DNA of 64,000 nucleotides, taken from contig NC_079886.1 in the NCBI RefSeq assembly GCF_029227915.1, positions 18,266,501-18,330,500 on the forward strand, read 5' to 3'. This DNA comes from Hydractinia symbiolongicarpus (taxonomy: Eukaryota > Cnidaria > Hydrozoa > Anthoathecata > Hydractiniidae). A program made the position numbers and the translations under genes. Below are positions 46,501 through 57,454 of this stretch, piece after piece. The notes under the pieces were generated by a model, which was given only the letters and a program-made list of their open reading frames with translations, did not search any database and was not told the DNA's origin. How positions within the stretch are numbered: the first letter of the stretch is position 1; every line of letters begins with the position of its first letter.

Positions 46501-49500
46501 TTAGAAATTTTGTGTAAGATTTAATGGGTAAGGGCTAGATGCAATATGTCAAAAAAACTTTTTTTGTTGAATCAGAAGCACTCCCTACAACCATTCTTTT
46601 TTTTACACTTTGTGAAGCTTTTGTGAGGAAAGAGTGTATGCAATATTATCGAAATAACTGATTTTTGTTGCAAACTGTTTTTCTTTGGCATTTTGGATTA
46701 AAATATTGTTTTAGAGGGCATATGCAGTAGATATATGTACTGAAATAGTTAAATTTTGCAAACTTTGATTTTGTCGTTACCTCTCATTTTTTACATTTTG
46801 ATTAAACTTTTGTGGGAGACCGTCGGTATGCGAAGGACCAAAATAAGAGATTTTAGTATTATTTAGAATTTGTATTTTGTGTTGCAAAATTGGTGCAAAA
46901 ATTGACATAAAATGAACTTATATACAGATTGATTGCTGTTGTTTAACATGACTCATTATGACTTATATATATATTTTATGAAAATTTGTGACAGAATACT
47001 ATGTGAGATTTGAAATTTTGTTTACTTTATTGATGGTAAAACAGCATGCAAATTGCTAAAAGGACTTTATTAATTTTAGGTTTAAACACCGTTATTTTGT
47101 TGGCATTTTGTCTAAAGTTTGGTGAGGAGGGACTGTATGCAATATATCAAATAATGTTTTATTGCATTATAATTTGTCCTTGCAAATCCCTTTTTTTACA
47201 CCTTAGATAAAAAATTCTGTCAGAGGCACAATTTATTGTTTATTTTTCACATTGTGTGTCAACCTTTGGCAGGGTTTGCAATAAACTAACTGATTTTAAC
47301 ATATACAATGAGAGAGATTTGTGTTTGACATTGATCAGCTTTTTTGTATATATGTGGCGTTTTAAGTGATTTAAATTTTATGGGTGAGATGTATGTTGAA
47401 ATGCTTTTGGAAACTTCTTTCCGAATAATTTTCGCATTTGTCAGATGGTCAGAGCAAGTAATTTTAGTAGATTTAGATTTTAAATGTCAGATAAATACTG
47501 CAGTTGTTGAAAACCTTTAATTTTTTTGGTCATTTATATAATAATGCAGATGTAAGATGCGCACTGCTGTATTGTTTGTTTTTTGATGGACATATATCTG
47601 CTACATAAATTAAATGGAATACAGTGGATTCTTCCACGGGAAACAGCTAGTAGAATAAATAAAAGTTAAGTATAAATTGCAAACCACAAATCTAAAATTT
47701 AGTATGACAGCTAACCTTGAGGCAGTTCAAATATCTCTTCATCGCCGTTCCATATTTCAAACGTGATATACTCCAGCACATAGTGGTCATAATACGAACC
47801 AAGCATCATATCATACCCATACATCTCGTATCGAATTGGACGATGGGGCTTTGCCTTTGTTACCCAAAATGTTTGATGGTTTCTCATACCATAAGCGTAG
47901 TATTGGTAAGTCCATTTGGTTGTCATAGCACCGGTATACACTTCTGTGCCATTATACTAAAGTGTGAATAAGGAAATTTTTATTGGATACTTTATCTTTA
48001 ATATTTGATATCTATACTGTTGTGATGATGTTTTAACAATAATACACCTTTCCCGAATTTCATAAATTATAATAATTATGACGTCATCCAAAATTCTATG
48101 ATGGTTCTGTGCTCTTCAAATAAGGATATTCAGATAGAATATTAAATGATCATGACAAAAATGAAGTTTTCAGAGCATTATAATGTTCTGGTTGGATTTT
48201 ATTTAGATTTAAAGAAATTACTTATTTTGAAAACGAGGCCATTCTTGGAAAGCTTGGCTATATCTAAAGGGTTTGACCGTAATTTCAGCTTGGAATTGAG
48301 GCACTAAACGAACAGAAGTATTTACGAAATTAGGTAATTTGTTATACCTTTTACTAAGGAACTTAGGGATAAAAATCATTTTTAGTATCGACCTCTTAAT
48401 TGAGTTTGACATAATGAGGAAATTCGGGAAAAGGTCTATTTGTTGATCTTACGGAATACATTATTGCGATCTTATAAATTTCTTTTTATTTCTACATTTT
48501 TAGACGTTTTTGTCTCAATAAAAATGTTTTTTCCCTGCATTTTTTGTAGGGAAATTGATGTATGAAAAAATTTATATTATCACTATTTTTTATGGACTTA
48601 GGAAATAAAAAAAAATTCTTTTTACATTCTGCGACATAAATTATTGCATGTTAGCATGTTCTTTATAATTTTGCGGGATATTAAAAACCGCAAAACCGCA
48701 ATGATTTATGTTCGCAAAAACTTATGTCCTTAAGTTATCGTTGAGTGCAAGTGCAACCTCGTCACTAGGTCTATTTATACGCTCTGCGCTTATTTCCGAG
48801 CTTGAGCGCAATGTAATAAAATTCTTAATTAAGGAAAACAGCTTTAGAGTTAGGCGTACAATAGATCTACTCTACCTATTCTGTCAAATCAAATAAAGGG
48901 TCGAGGAGAGTGAGCTTATCGATCAAACAAAAACATTTTTGTTTCTTTTTTAATAACAAGGCGATATTCTCTTGAAAAAAAAAACGATTAAATATTGATG
49001 CTGTAACTGGAACTTGAAATCGAATAGGGTAAGAAATATAGCAAAGAAGATACATCTTTACCTGAAACCATGTTATATTTGGTGTAATGATCTGAGGGAT
49101 CACTGGTCTGTTTTTTGTACCTGTGACAGTCCAACATCCATCAAAACTCTTTTGGACATCGTTATACATAGGAACATATTTATACGACACTCCGTGTGAA
49201 CCTCTGTCGGCTCTTTGAAATGTCTTATCGGTTCCTGTGAAGAAAAAAAACTCATTTAGCCCGTAGTTTCTAAACTACAAAGATCAGACACAATGTTTAC
49301 CAAAGCAAGACCTTGTCAGATGCTAAAGAAACAGAAACTAGGATTTCTAATCAACGAAAGCTCAAAAATGCTCATTATTCACCCGCCCTCATGCAGACAT
49401 CCCTGGTAATAATTATAGGATTGAACCTTGGGAGGCTTTGCGGGAGTTCATGCTTGCTAGTCAAACATAGTTGCAAGTCTTTTCAGATTTCTTCCTGTAT

Positions 49501-50484
49501 TTCGATAAGTTTGTTAAATTGATAAATGGGAGAGGGTGGGAAGGCGAGGGGCTTAAAAATGTCAAAAATTAGGAGAGGACAATTATTGCGTACTCTAAGG
49601 TAGTTCCACAAAAGAGGTTAAAACTTCAATTACAACTTTACTGCAACTAACGTACCATAATAATAATCAATACGACTTTTGTGAGCGTCCGGTGCATACC
49701 ATATCTCAAACGGTTCTGCAATACCACTATGCGGTAGAATTAGTAGTCCGGATGCATGGTAATTTTCAGGAAACTCCGGTATGTTACCATCTTCGATTTT
49801 CTTTCTTTTATTTAATTTCGTTGCTTCTTTTTTTTGCGCATGTTTTCTATACTTGTTTTCCTCTCTATTTTCGCTACCATTTTTAATGCTGTTTGTAGCA
49901 ACACTTACCGGCACACCAGATAATGCATCGCTTCCTGGAACACGAGTTGAGGCATCACTTGACGCATGAAGTGTTTTTTCTTCTGATAAATGATTCGATT
50001 TATCGCTTAACGACATATCATGGTTCGAGGCATGGCCCAGTTCAGTGGATCCAGTTTCTGGAACAGCTTGATTGTTGTTATTTATTTCATGAGATTTATT
50101 TTGCTTTGCAAAGTAAGATGACTCAACTGGTAAAAGTAAATGCGCATCTTTTGGTCTTTTTCGTATAGTTCTGTACCACATATGTGGATCCAGTGAACGA
50201 GAAGGAGCATGGATGTCTGCAGATTTATTTTGAATGTAAGGTTTTGAAGAAAATAATTCCTTTTTATCTTCTGGTTCTTCTCTATTCTTAAGGTCGTTCA
50301 GTTCATCAGAGTCCTCTTTAAGTGATCTTGCGGAGCGCTTCACTGAACTTCTTATGCTGCTAATTTTATTTGTTATACTGTATAAAGAGGTGACTATACA
50401 GACAAGCGCAAACACACAAAACAATGACACCACAAAGTGACGCAACTGATAAGCACCAGATCTCGAAGTCTTTCTTTCCGTCAT
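37502..50484 (-). CDS. Membrane-anchored papain-like cysteine protease with giant disordered C-terminal tail
   Basis: Nine exons close in frame to 1,942 aa: 50484-49656, 49234-49062, 47956-47716, 44629-44428, 43458-43235, 42835-42744, 42504-42346, 41983-41794 and 41220-37502. In order: a short basic N-terminus, one hydrophobic segment (residues about 14-38, HFVVSLFCVFALVCIVTSLY) that suggests a type II anchor, a polar linker to about 235, the N-terminal domain of invertebrate digestive cysteine proteinases / Dictyostelium cfaD-like proteins (YHASGLLILPHSGIAEPFEI ... KTFQRADRG ... IRYEMYGYDMMLGSYYDHY), an I29 propeptide (about 440-510), and a C1A domain (about 548-765). Catalytic residues are intact: Gln565 and Cys571 (GQGICGSCY), His710 (HHSALVIGYG), Asn730 (LLKNSW). 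The remaining 1,177 residues are Lys/Ser/Asn/Glu-rich with acidic repeats. AATAAA lies at 37451-37446. Family placement is firm; location and substrate are inferred. Confidence 0.85.
42175..42230 (+). repeat. (TTG)n microsatellite in a protease intron
   Basis: Interrupted TTG/TTA triplets ending in eight clean TTG units, in the intron between the exons at 41983 and 42346. Confidence 0.9.
44989..45340. repeat. Perfect inverted repeat, 164-bp arms and 24-base loop
   Basis: The left arm 44989-45152 (starting atcttatatattaattcc) and right arm 45177-45340 (ending ggaattaatatataagat) are complementary without a mismatch that I could find. They flank a 24-base AT-rich spacer (45153-45176). It lies inside intron 3 of the protease gene. 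No coding content and no clear target-site duplication were seen. Confidence 0.95.
45690..45717. repeat. CTAG and TA simple repeats
   Basis: A short (CTAG)n run followed by (TA)n, inside protease intron 3. Confidence 0.8.
46200..47280. repeat. Degenerate tandem repeat, units about 85-115 bp, in protease intron 3
   Basis: The phrase gaggaggact-gtatgcaatatatc(g/a)aaa, followed by T-rich sequence and a ttttgtgtaaa-like end, recurs in diverged form near 46434, 46520, 46622, 46694, 46803 and 47110. Units vary in length and identity, as in an old minisatellite. Confidence 0.65.
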
Positions 50485-51536
50485 TACAAGTCTTTCAGTT
50501 TAAGTGAAATTCATAAGTCAGCTACGAGAATTAATACTTCAAATTTAAATCATGCGGATTGTGAGAAGTAAATGTATTGCCATAAATATATAATTTCTTC
50601 GAAATTTAATATTCGATTTTTAATGTTCGAAACTATTTTCTATTAAATGCCAGAATTGTTTTTTTTTTCGGAGTTACTAAAAATGAAACTTGCTTGAAAG
50701 TTCTTCTGTTTGAACGCAACTGCCATTAATTTGGCGCTAGACGCTGTTTTATTTATGTTTAAAAATAAGACGCTGGTTCAGCTATGTTCGAATCAAAATT
50801 ATTATGCTGAAAAAACTTTTTACGCTTCAGAGCACACTTGTTTTGCAGGCGAAACAAAAACTTCAATCGCGTATTATATCATAGTGCGCGACGCTCGTCA
50901 GGCGCGTATTTTATAGGCAGAATAAGACAAGTATCTAATCCCGATTTTTCCGAACTTGATCAAGTACGTGCCAATTTTAACGCCTTTTTTAAGCCTCGTA
51001 CTTGATAATGCCCGTCGTACGGCTAAAACGGCGTTAAGAAATATTTCGCCAAAAGAGTTGTTGTTCTTTTTTGTTTGTTTGTTTATTTAATATTTTTACA
51101 CACTCATCCAATTGTTTAACTGATTTTTATCCTGCCCGACAAAAGAGCTCTGAGAAGTGACTAAACCTTGACTAGTCTAGAAAATTGACTGATAAAAACG
51201 TAAACAAGGATATTCAATAATGGAGAAAGGTTTTGAAATTTACTTTACAAATAGGTGACAAATATGGTAAAATGTACTGTTCTTTCAATGTATGACTACT
51301 TTATTCCCTGTTAAATCGAATGAAACGGATGATACATATTGCAATGTGTTTTCCCAACTTTTAAATCTCCATCCTGGACACGAGACAGCAAAATAAGCTA
51401 AGTAATTACGTATTCTCTTGAAACGGAGGTTTTTGGATCATAAAAAGAATTAAAGGATTAAAGGTAGAAATAATAACACAAAAAGATCTATGTTTCCGGC
51501 ATTTTGTTTGAGAAAATTCAAAATATTACAATTCCA
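50485..51536. other. Intergenic between protease and GPCR
   Basis: No gene seen. The protease promoter should lie in the first few hundred bases; no TATA or initiator motif could be singled out. Confidence 0.4.
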
Positions 51537-52457
51537 CTACACGGTTTCTTCTGAAACTAATGTTTTGCTACTGGAGTTATTTTGAGTGAATCTATATTTA
51601 ACGCGATTTGTTTTTCTGCGACAACCTGTTCTAAATATATACACAATAGCGTCACACATACATTTTATGAGTATAAATAGAAACATGATGTCATCTGCCA
51701 ATGATGTGCCTTGATGAGTTTTGTATATCACGGTCTTGATTATTACATATATTGTATAAGGAACACTGCTAATAAAGAACGAGATAATCAAGCCTAAAGT
51801 TAATGACTTTACTTTGTTCCGATGTTTCTCCTTCTGTTTCTTCATTGCATTTTTACGCACGTTAAAGGGTTCTTCAAATACCTTAGTTGTTTCGATTGGT
51901 TTCGACTTGATGTACCAATAACTTATAAATATAAAAATATTGCTAAAAAATAGCAAAGTTGATAGAGTGAGGTATAAATATTTGTAATCTTCAGAGCTTG
52001 TTTTTATCACTGATGGAATAAGCGAGACAATCCATATAAACAGTACTACTAAGCAAGTCATGGATTTCCCAGCATTCACTTTATCTCTTGCACCAATCTG
52101 TCGTTTAGTAGATATTAGGCGCATCAACGTAAGCGACGTGATATGTAGCAGAGATGATAAAAGAGAAAAAATACACAAATACTTTATAAAATTTGTCACA
52201 TATCGCGGGGCTCGATTGTTCAAAACCAGCGTCAATATGAAACCCATGAAAGTTGTTAAACCAACAAGTAAATCAGTGCCACATATACTCAAAACAAATA
52301 ACGTGCCTAAAGAGAAATTTCCAGTTAAAAACGTCTTTTTCCTCGTAATTTTTATAATGGCAGTTGTGTGTAAAGTGAGTACGACCAAGGAAAGAGCAGT
52401 GGCGAATAATTTAAAAAATTGATGTAAAACATTTGAATTGTCAAATATTTCTTCCAT
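51537..52457 (-). CDS. Intronless rhodopsin-class-like G-protein-coupled receptor
   Basis: A single-exon ORF of 306 aa with an ATG (MEEIFDNSN) and seven hydrophobic segments at about 12-36, 48-72, 86-113, 131-150, 160-181, 220-242 and 252-275. TM2 has the class A pattern LSICGTDLLVG (Asp2.50). The TM3 end reads LTLMRLIS in place of DRY, TM6 has SSVPY without the usual CWxP Trp, and TM7 has CDAIVY in place of N/DPxxY. Intracellular loop 3 is short and basic (RKNAMKKQKEKHRNK). The C-tail is Ser/Thr-rich. A short extracellular N-terminus and lack of introns are typical of the lineage-specific orphan receptors that abound in cnidarians. The ligand is unknown. The frame is intact, so it is probably functional. 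Confidence 0.85.
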   Translation of the reverse strand: MEEIFDNSNVLHQFFKLFATALSLVVLTLHTTAIIKITRKKTFLTGNFSLGTLFVLSICGTDLLVGLTTFMGFILTLVLNNRAPRYVTNFIKYLCIFSLLSSLLHITSLTLMRLISTKRQIGARDKVNAGKSMTCLVVLFIWIVSLIPSVIKTSSEDYKYLYLTLSTLLFFSNIFIFISYWYIKSKPIETTKVFEEPFNVRKNAMKKQKEKHRNKVKSLTLGLIISFFISSVPYTIYVIIKTVIYKTHQGTSLADDIMFLFILIKCMCDAIVYIFRTGCRRKTNRVKYRFTQNNSSSKTLVSEETV

Positions 52458-53640
52458 AGCCTTTCAACGCTTCAGCGTCTATTCGTTTTCTTGCAAGATT
52501 TTATGAACTCTGCACACGAGTGAATTCTCCTCTAATCTGTTCATGAACTTTTATACTTTTCTTCTCTACTCTACCCAACCCCCATCTAAATAAACACATG
52601 TAGAAGTTATTGACCGGATATGTATCATTTGAAAAGGGGGGAATAATAATAATTTTAATAATGTTGAACGATTGAAAGTTATTTTAAATCAATTTTCGAC
52701 GCAGGTGGAGGTGAAATCCTTTGCTTATTCGCATAATCTTTACCCAAAAACTCTTCTCCGCGGAGTTCAAAATTGCCGGAAATTAACAACTATGACAGAA
52801 TTCATGCTTTGTGGAAATTTGTTGGAGCGCGGCAGGTCATCTAACAATACCAACGGGTATGCATGCACAATAGGGGGAATTTAAGAGTTCACCTTAAGGT
52901 AATAAAAGATCGCGAAAGAAAAGAACGCGGAATTATTTTTTTTCGAATTTGACTCGTATTCGCAAACATATATTCCGCATTTAAACAAAGATGGACATCT
53001 GCAAACATTCCACAGCTGGCTCCTTTGTAGTTTTGCTTTAAATGTACGATATCAGCAAAACAATATGAATTTTAAGTTACTATATCCCAAACTTCAATCC
53101 CGCAATTTCAGTTAATGTGCACACTGGCACTTTCGCATTGTGCATAATTCTCGGGATGCTATTCGCAAACAATTTCTTCCTTTCATAGCAGTTTCAGTAC
53201 AGAGTTCCAAGCTTATGTGTTCTCTCCTATATCTCTCACAGATAGTTGAAGAACAAAACTTCCTGGTAAAATAAAGTGTTATTCTTAAATGTTAGCAGGT
53301 TTTAGCCTTAATATTCACTATGATCAAAACAGCATTGGCATAATAGCATCTACGATGGAGTTACTTCCTGCTTCACCTGATAAGATTTTAATGCAATTAA
53401 TTCATTCATTCTTAAATACATAACTATTTTTCTTTTAATAACAGGTTAATAAGGAGAAGATTAAATAGATATAAAACTTAACACCGATAAAATGTAATTT
53501 CTATCAATAATATAATTATAGCAAATTCCCAGCATTCTTAGCAAGTCACATTAGGTGCGTCATAAATTAAAACATAGTTCATTGTAGCAATTTATTATAA
53601 CTGACCGATAAAATGGTTAATATGGAAAATCTAGATAATT
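52458..53640. other. Intergenic upstream of the GPCR, no gene seen
   Basis: AT-rich with short ORFs only. Confidence 0.4.
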
Positions 53641-53765
53641 CGACTGGTTTACAAGTATGTTATATTTCCATATTTATACGAATATTGCCATATTATGCGA
53701 ATATTTCCATATCATACGAATATTTCCATATCATACGAATATTTCCATATTATACGAATATTTTC
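53641..53765. repeat. Short tandem repeat, 19-bp unit
   Basis: About five units of a 19-bp phrase tcatacgaatatttccata, the first and last diverged. Confidence 0.85.
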
Positions 53766-55312
53766 GAGCGCTAAATGGAATTCGAAAGTGCCAAAACGAA
53801 TGACGGAATGGTCACATTTGCAGATACGCGCATCGCGCATTGCGAAACAACCCGCTAACGCCACCATCAATCGACATATTTCATAGGAGCAAATTCAACC
53901 GCCTAAACTGTGATTGAAGACAAGCTTAAAATACAAGCGTGCTATATTAAAAACAGGTTTGAAAAAATGCTCCAAATTTGTTCTCGGTTCATAAATATTT
54001 TGTGCAAGGCTGGAGAGCCTAAATCCCCTCCTCCCACCGCCCAAATAAAGGGTTCACCTCATCTACCAACCCATCAGTTATTGTTGCGGGGAAAAGGGAG
54101 TGCCATCCTGTGCGAATTTGCGTAATTTGCGAAAATTTCTGTTCGCGAAATACGTCGTAAAATGAATTTTGTTGAAAATGCTATACTGCAAAAACTTTAA
54201 TCTCCACAGTCCAATAAAGCGCTATTTTAACCAAAATCATTCTCCATATCAATTGGATGCCATTTAAATCTTAATTATTGCACTTAATACAAATTAGAAA
54301 ACAACATAAAATTAAAGAAAAGAAATGCTAAAATAAATCTCCATCTATATAACTTAACCATATGCACCTAAACATTCAAAACACACCAAGGAAAAAATCT
54401 TAACATATCCATATAACAAATAAAGCGAATAACATTAAATACCATTTCGAACCCAGTCAAATTTACTTGATTGTAAACACAAGAGAATAGAGGGTGTAGT
54501 AACTAAGTTGTTTATAAAATCAATATTTAGATGTCATCAATCAGCTTTAAAAGAGGATGTTAATCACACTATAAAAAGGATATGGACATGACAAATGTGT
54601 TACGTTGGTGTCATCACAAAAAATATGCACAAATATTGACAACATAATCACGAGACGGTTTTGTCTTTTTTGTCAGCTTAAAGAAAAATATTTAGTAAAC
54701 ACGATGTTTCTTACCTTGAGGCTGAGGTAAAAAAAAAAATAGTGAAAAAATTATAAAAGTAAACTGACAGATTGACAGGATTTCAAAGGAATGATCTAAC
54801 TCTATACAAGGATAACATTCTATACAGAAATGGGTAACACAGAAAAGCAAAGTATTCTATCTCTTCAGCTCAAGATACGGTAGACTCTTAGAGTTAAAAA
54901 TTTTCAATTTTTTTTCTTCGCGGATGTAACTTCTATGCTAAGTTTTCAGTAAGTTTTAGAGAAAATATATTATAAAAGCGTTATAAAACAGGGAAAGTGT
55001 ATTTCTTTATAACATTTTTAAAAGAGGAACATGTTAAGAAGATATTTTGAATATACTGAACATGTGTCAAAAGGGCCTACCGTGTACTTAATCTCTAAGT
55101 GCCGTCCAAAAAACTGGTGCGAGTACAAAGTTCATTTAAGTCACGTGACAATATTAAGTACAAAACATAACATATTTTCAGAAAACCCTGTTTAAAGTTT
55201 AGAACCATCCAGGCTAAACCAAAACGGTGTAATTTTTAAGAAAAAAAACGTGAAAGTGATATCGTTATGAAGAAAGTATTTAAATTTAAATTAAGAGATT
55301 CAAGATAGACAC
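53766..55312. other. Intergenic, no gene seen
   Basis: AT-rich non-coding sequence without recognised elements. Confidence 0.4.
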
Positions 55313-55418
55313 ACTCTTGTCCCCAGGGTTTTTTTACCTTCTTGATATGAGAGATGACGAGATACTTTTCGCCATCTTCTCTCAAATCAAAAGGGCAAAA
55401 AACCCTGGGGGCAAGAGT
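55313..55418. repeat. Foldback hairpin of about 106 nt
   Basis: Outer arms actcttgtccccagggtttt (55313-) and its near-complement ending at 55418 pair with about one mismatch over 22 bases. Inner arms ttgatatgagagatg and catcttctctcaaatcaa also pair imperfectly, so nearly the whole segment can form one hairpin. Confidence 0.75.
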
Positions 55419-57454
55419 AAAAAAGGACATGCAAGAATTATCCATACATTCCGACTAAAATTTTGATTAACGTTCAAGGTATGCCGCAGTTTTGTCACAG
55501 CAGTTACTGGCTCCTATAAGATACAAGTTTTAATTAAGAATTTAAGGGCTCAAAATATCTAAATCTTGCAAGGCAAGATGTATAGACTGCAATTCAGCCT
55601 CGTATCCAATGACTTAAATCCAGAGCGTTTGAAATTCAACCTTTCATAGAGTGTTAGCTGAGAAACTTCAAAATTTTCACGAATAAATGCAAATCGGGAG
55701 TACTGCGATATATCCCTATTGAAGTTTTTATTTTAATTATTATTTTAATAATAATATTTTATATAATATATAATATTTTTATTTAATTTTATTTTAATTA
55801 TTTGAAGTCAGTTTACTGAAATTTATATCAAATTTCAACAACTTAAATTCTATGACCGCAACAAAATATTAAGCCTTTATCACATGGCTGAATTTTTCTC
55901 GCATCTTGATATTTTTTTAAACTCTACAGTGCAAAAAGCTTATAATTTTTTCCTGGTTGATTATGCTATATGCAAACAAAAGAATAATTAAACCGTAAAT
56001 ATTTATGTTTGTTTCATAAAAATTGTTTATTTCAGAAGAAAATTTTGGAATAAGTTTTTCGAGAAAACAAAAATTTTTCTCCACGATGGGAAAGCTGTGC
56101 ATTTTCGAAAAAAGTTGTTTACAAGTTTTGCTGCGTCATGATGCGCCGCGCAGCGTCTAATTTAAGGAAAAGAGCACTTGATCTTGTAGGAAATTCAGTC
56201 TACTTTCAGAAAAACCGATCTACACTGCCAAAAGTCACTAGATTTGGAGATATAAGTTTTCAAAAGAGTAATACAAGATGTCACTAGAACTGAAAGGTTT
56301 AAGGAGAAATACATGAATGCAGTAATAAATCTTTAAAAATAATAATTTCAAAGCTAACAAAAAAAATTCAAGTAAGATTTAATAAAGGGAAGCAAAGTGG
56401 ATACATATATCTGTTCCTTTAAAAACAGCAATCTAAACAGTTCTTTAATTTTTAGTAAGAAAGCAACAGAAAAAAATAGATTCAGTTCTAAATAAAACAG
56501 CAATCACTGATTTGTTGATTGATAGATCAGGCAGGTATAGTTTTGATGGATTGATTACCGAAAGCTACCAATTTCCCACAGCAAGTTTATTTTTCCCTCT
56601 TCTATCAAAACCTTTGCATTCACTTCAGTTTCTTTTAATCACGTGCGGTGAAGCACATATAGAATTTATTTCACTCACGAATTGAAATTTTCACGTTTAA
56701 GTAGCTATGAATATTTCATATGAACATTCCCGCAGTTACACTTTGTATTCAAATCATATTTTTGCAGTTACTGTGTTTTCATAGCAACTACGACACAATT
56801 CATGACATACAAATTGACTATTGTACTTATTTCCTCTTCTTACAACCTCGTTCCAGTCATAGTCAATGCGAAAAATGGAATAAAACCCGTATGCGCAAAA
56901 TGTAACCCTGGGTACCAAACAGCAAGTGAAAGGGATTCTCAATGATGTTTCAAATGCATTTCCCTCTATTCAACAATATTCAACATTTCTACCTCAGTTT
57001 CGGTATGATTTCTTCAGTCACTTGGCCTAAGTAATCTGCAGAGTTAGTTGAAGTTTTGATGAATAAAAATTTAACGGTTATAAATTAGAAAAAATTAATT
57101 CTCCAGTGCGTGCACAATATTTTAACAGTGCATCTAAAAAAAACGTTTCTCTTGTGTTATACTTGTAAGCCACAAATACATCTCGGTACGAGTTAGGTGG
57201 ACAAACGCCTCACCCTCGTGGAAAGTGGCCTGGAGGTAGTATATTCTTGCCTCGTCGACATCTTGTGCTAGGGAAGTAGAATCAGACCGATAGTACAGTC
57301 GATCAAGCCATCGCCCGGCCAGCGAAGGTCATGAGTTCAAGTTCACTGAATTTCCAATTTTTAAAAACAATTGGGAAGATAATTTTAACAGATTAACTTT
57401 AGCAAAGAAAAGTGAGTGTTTTCAGAATTATAAAGTACGGTATTTATATACAAG
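55419..57454. other. Intergenic downstream of TAF1B, no gene seen
   Basis: Contains an AT-only patch at 55725-55800. Around 57180-57350 a GC-richer segment with gagttcaagttca resembles a degraded pol III B box. No ORF of note. Confidence 0.35.

Noticed and set aside
57180-57360. tRNA-derived SINE on the plus strand
   Set aside because: GC-rich with one gagttcaagttc phrase, but no second promoter box and no second copy in the window.
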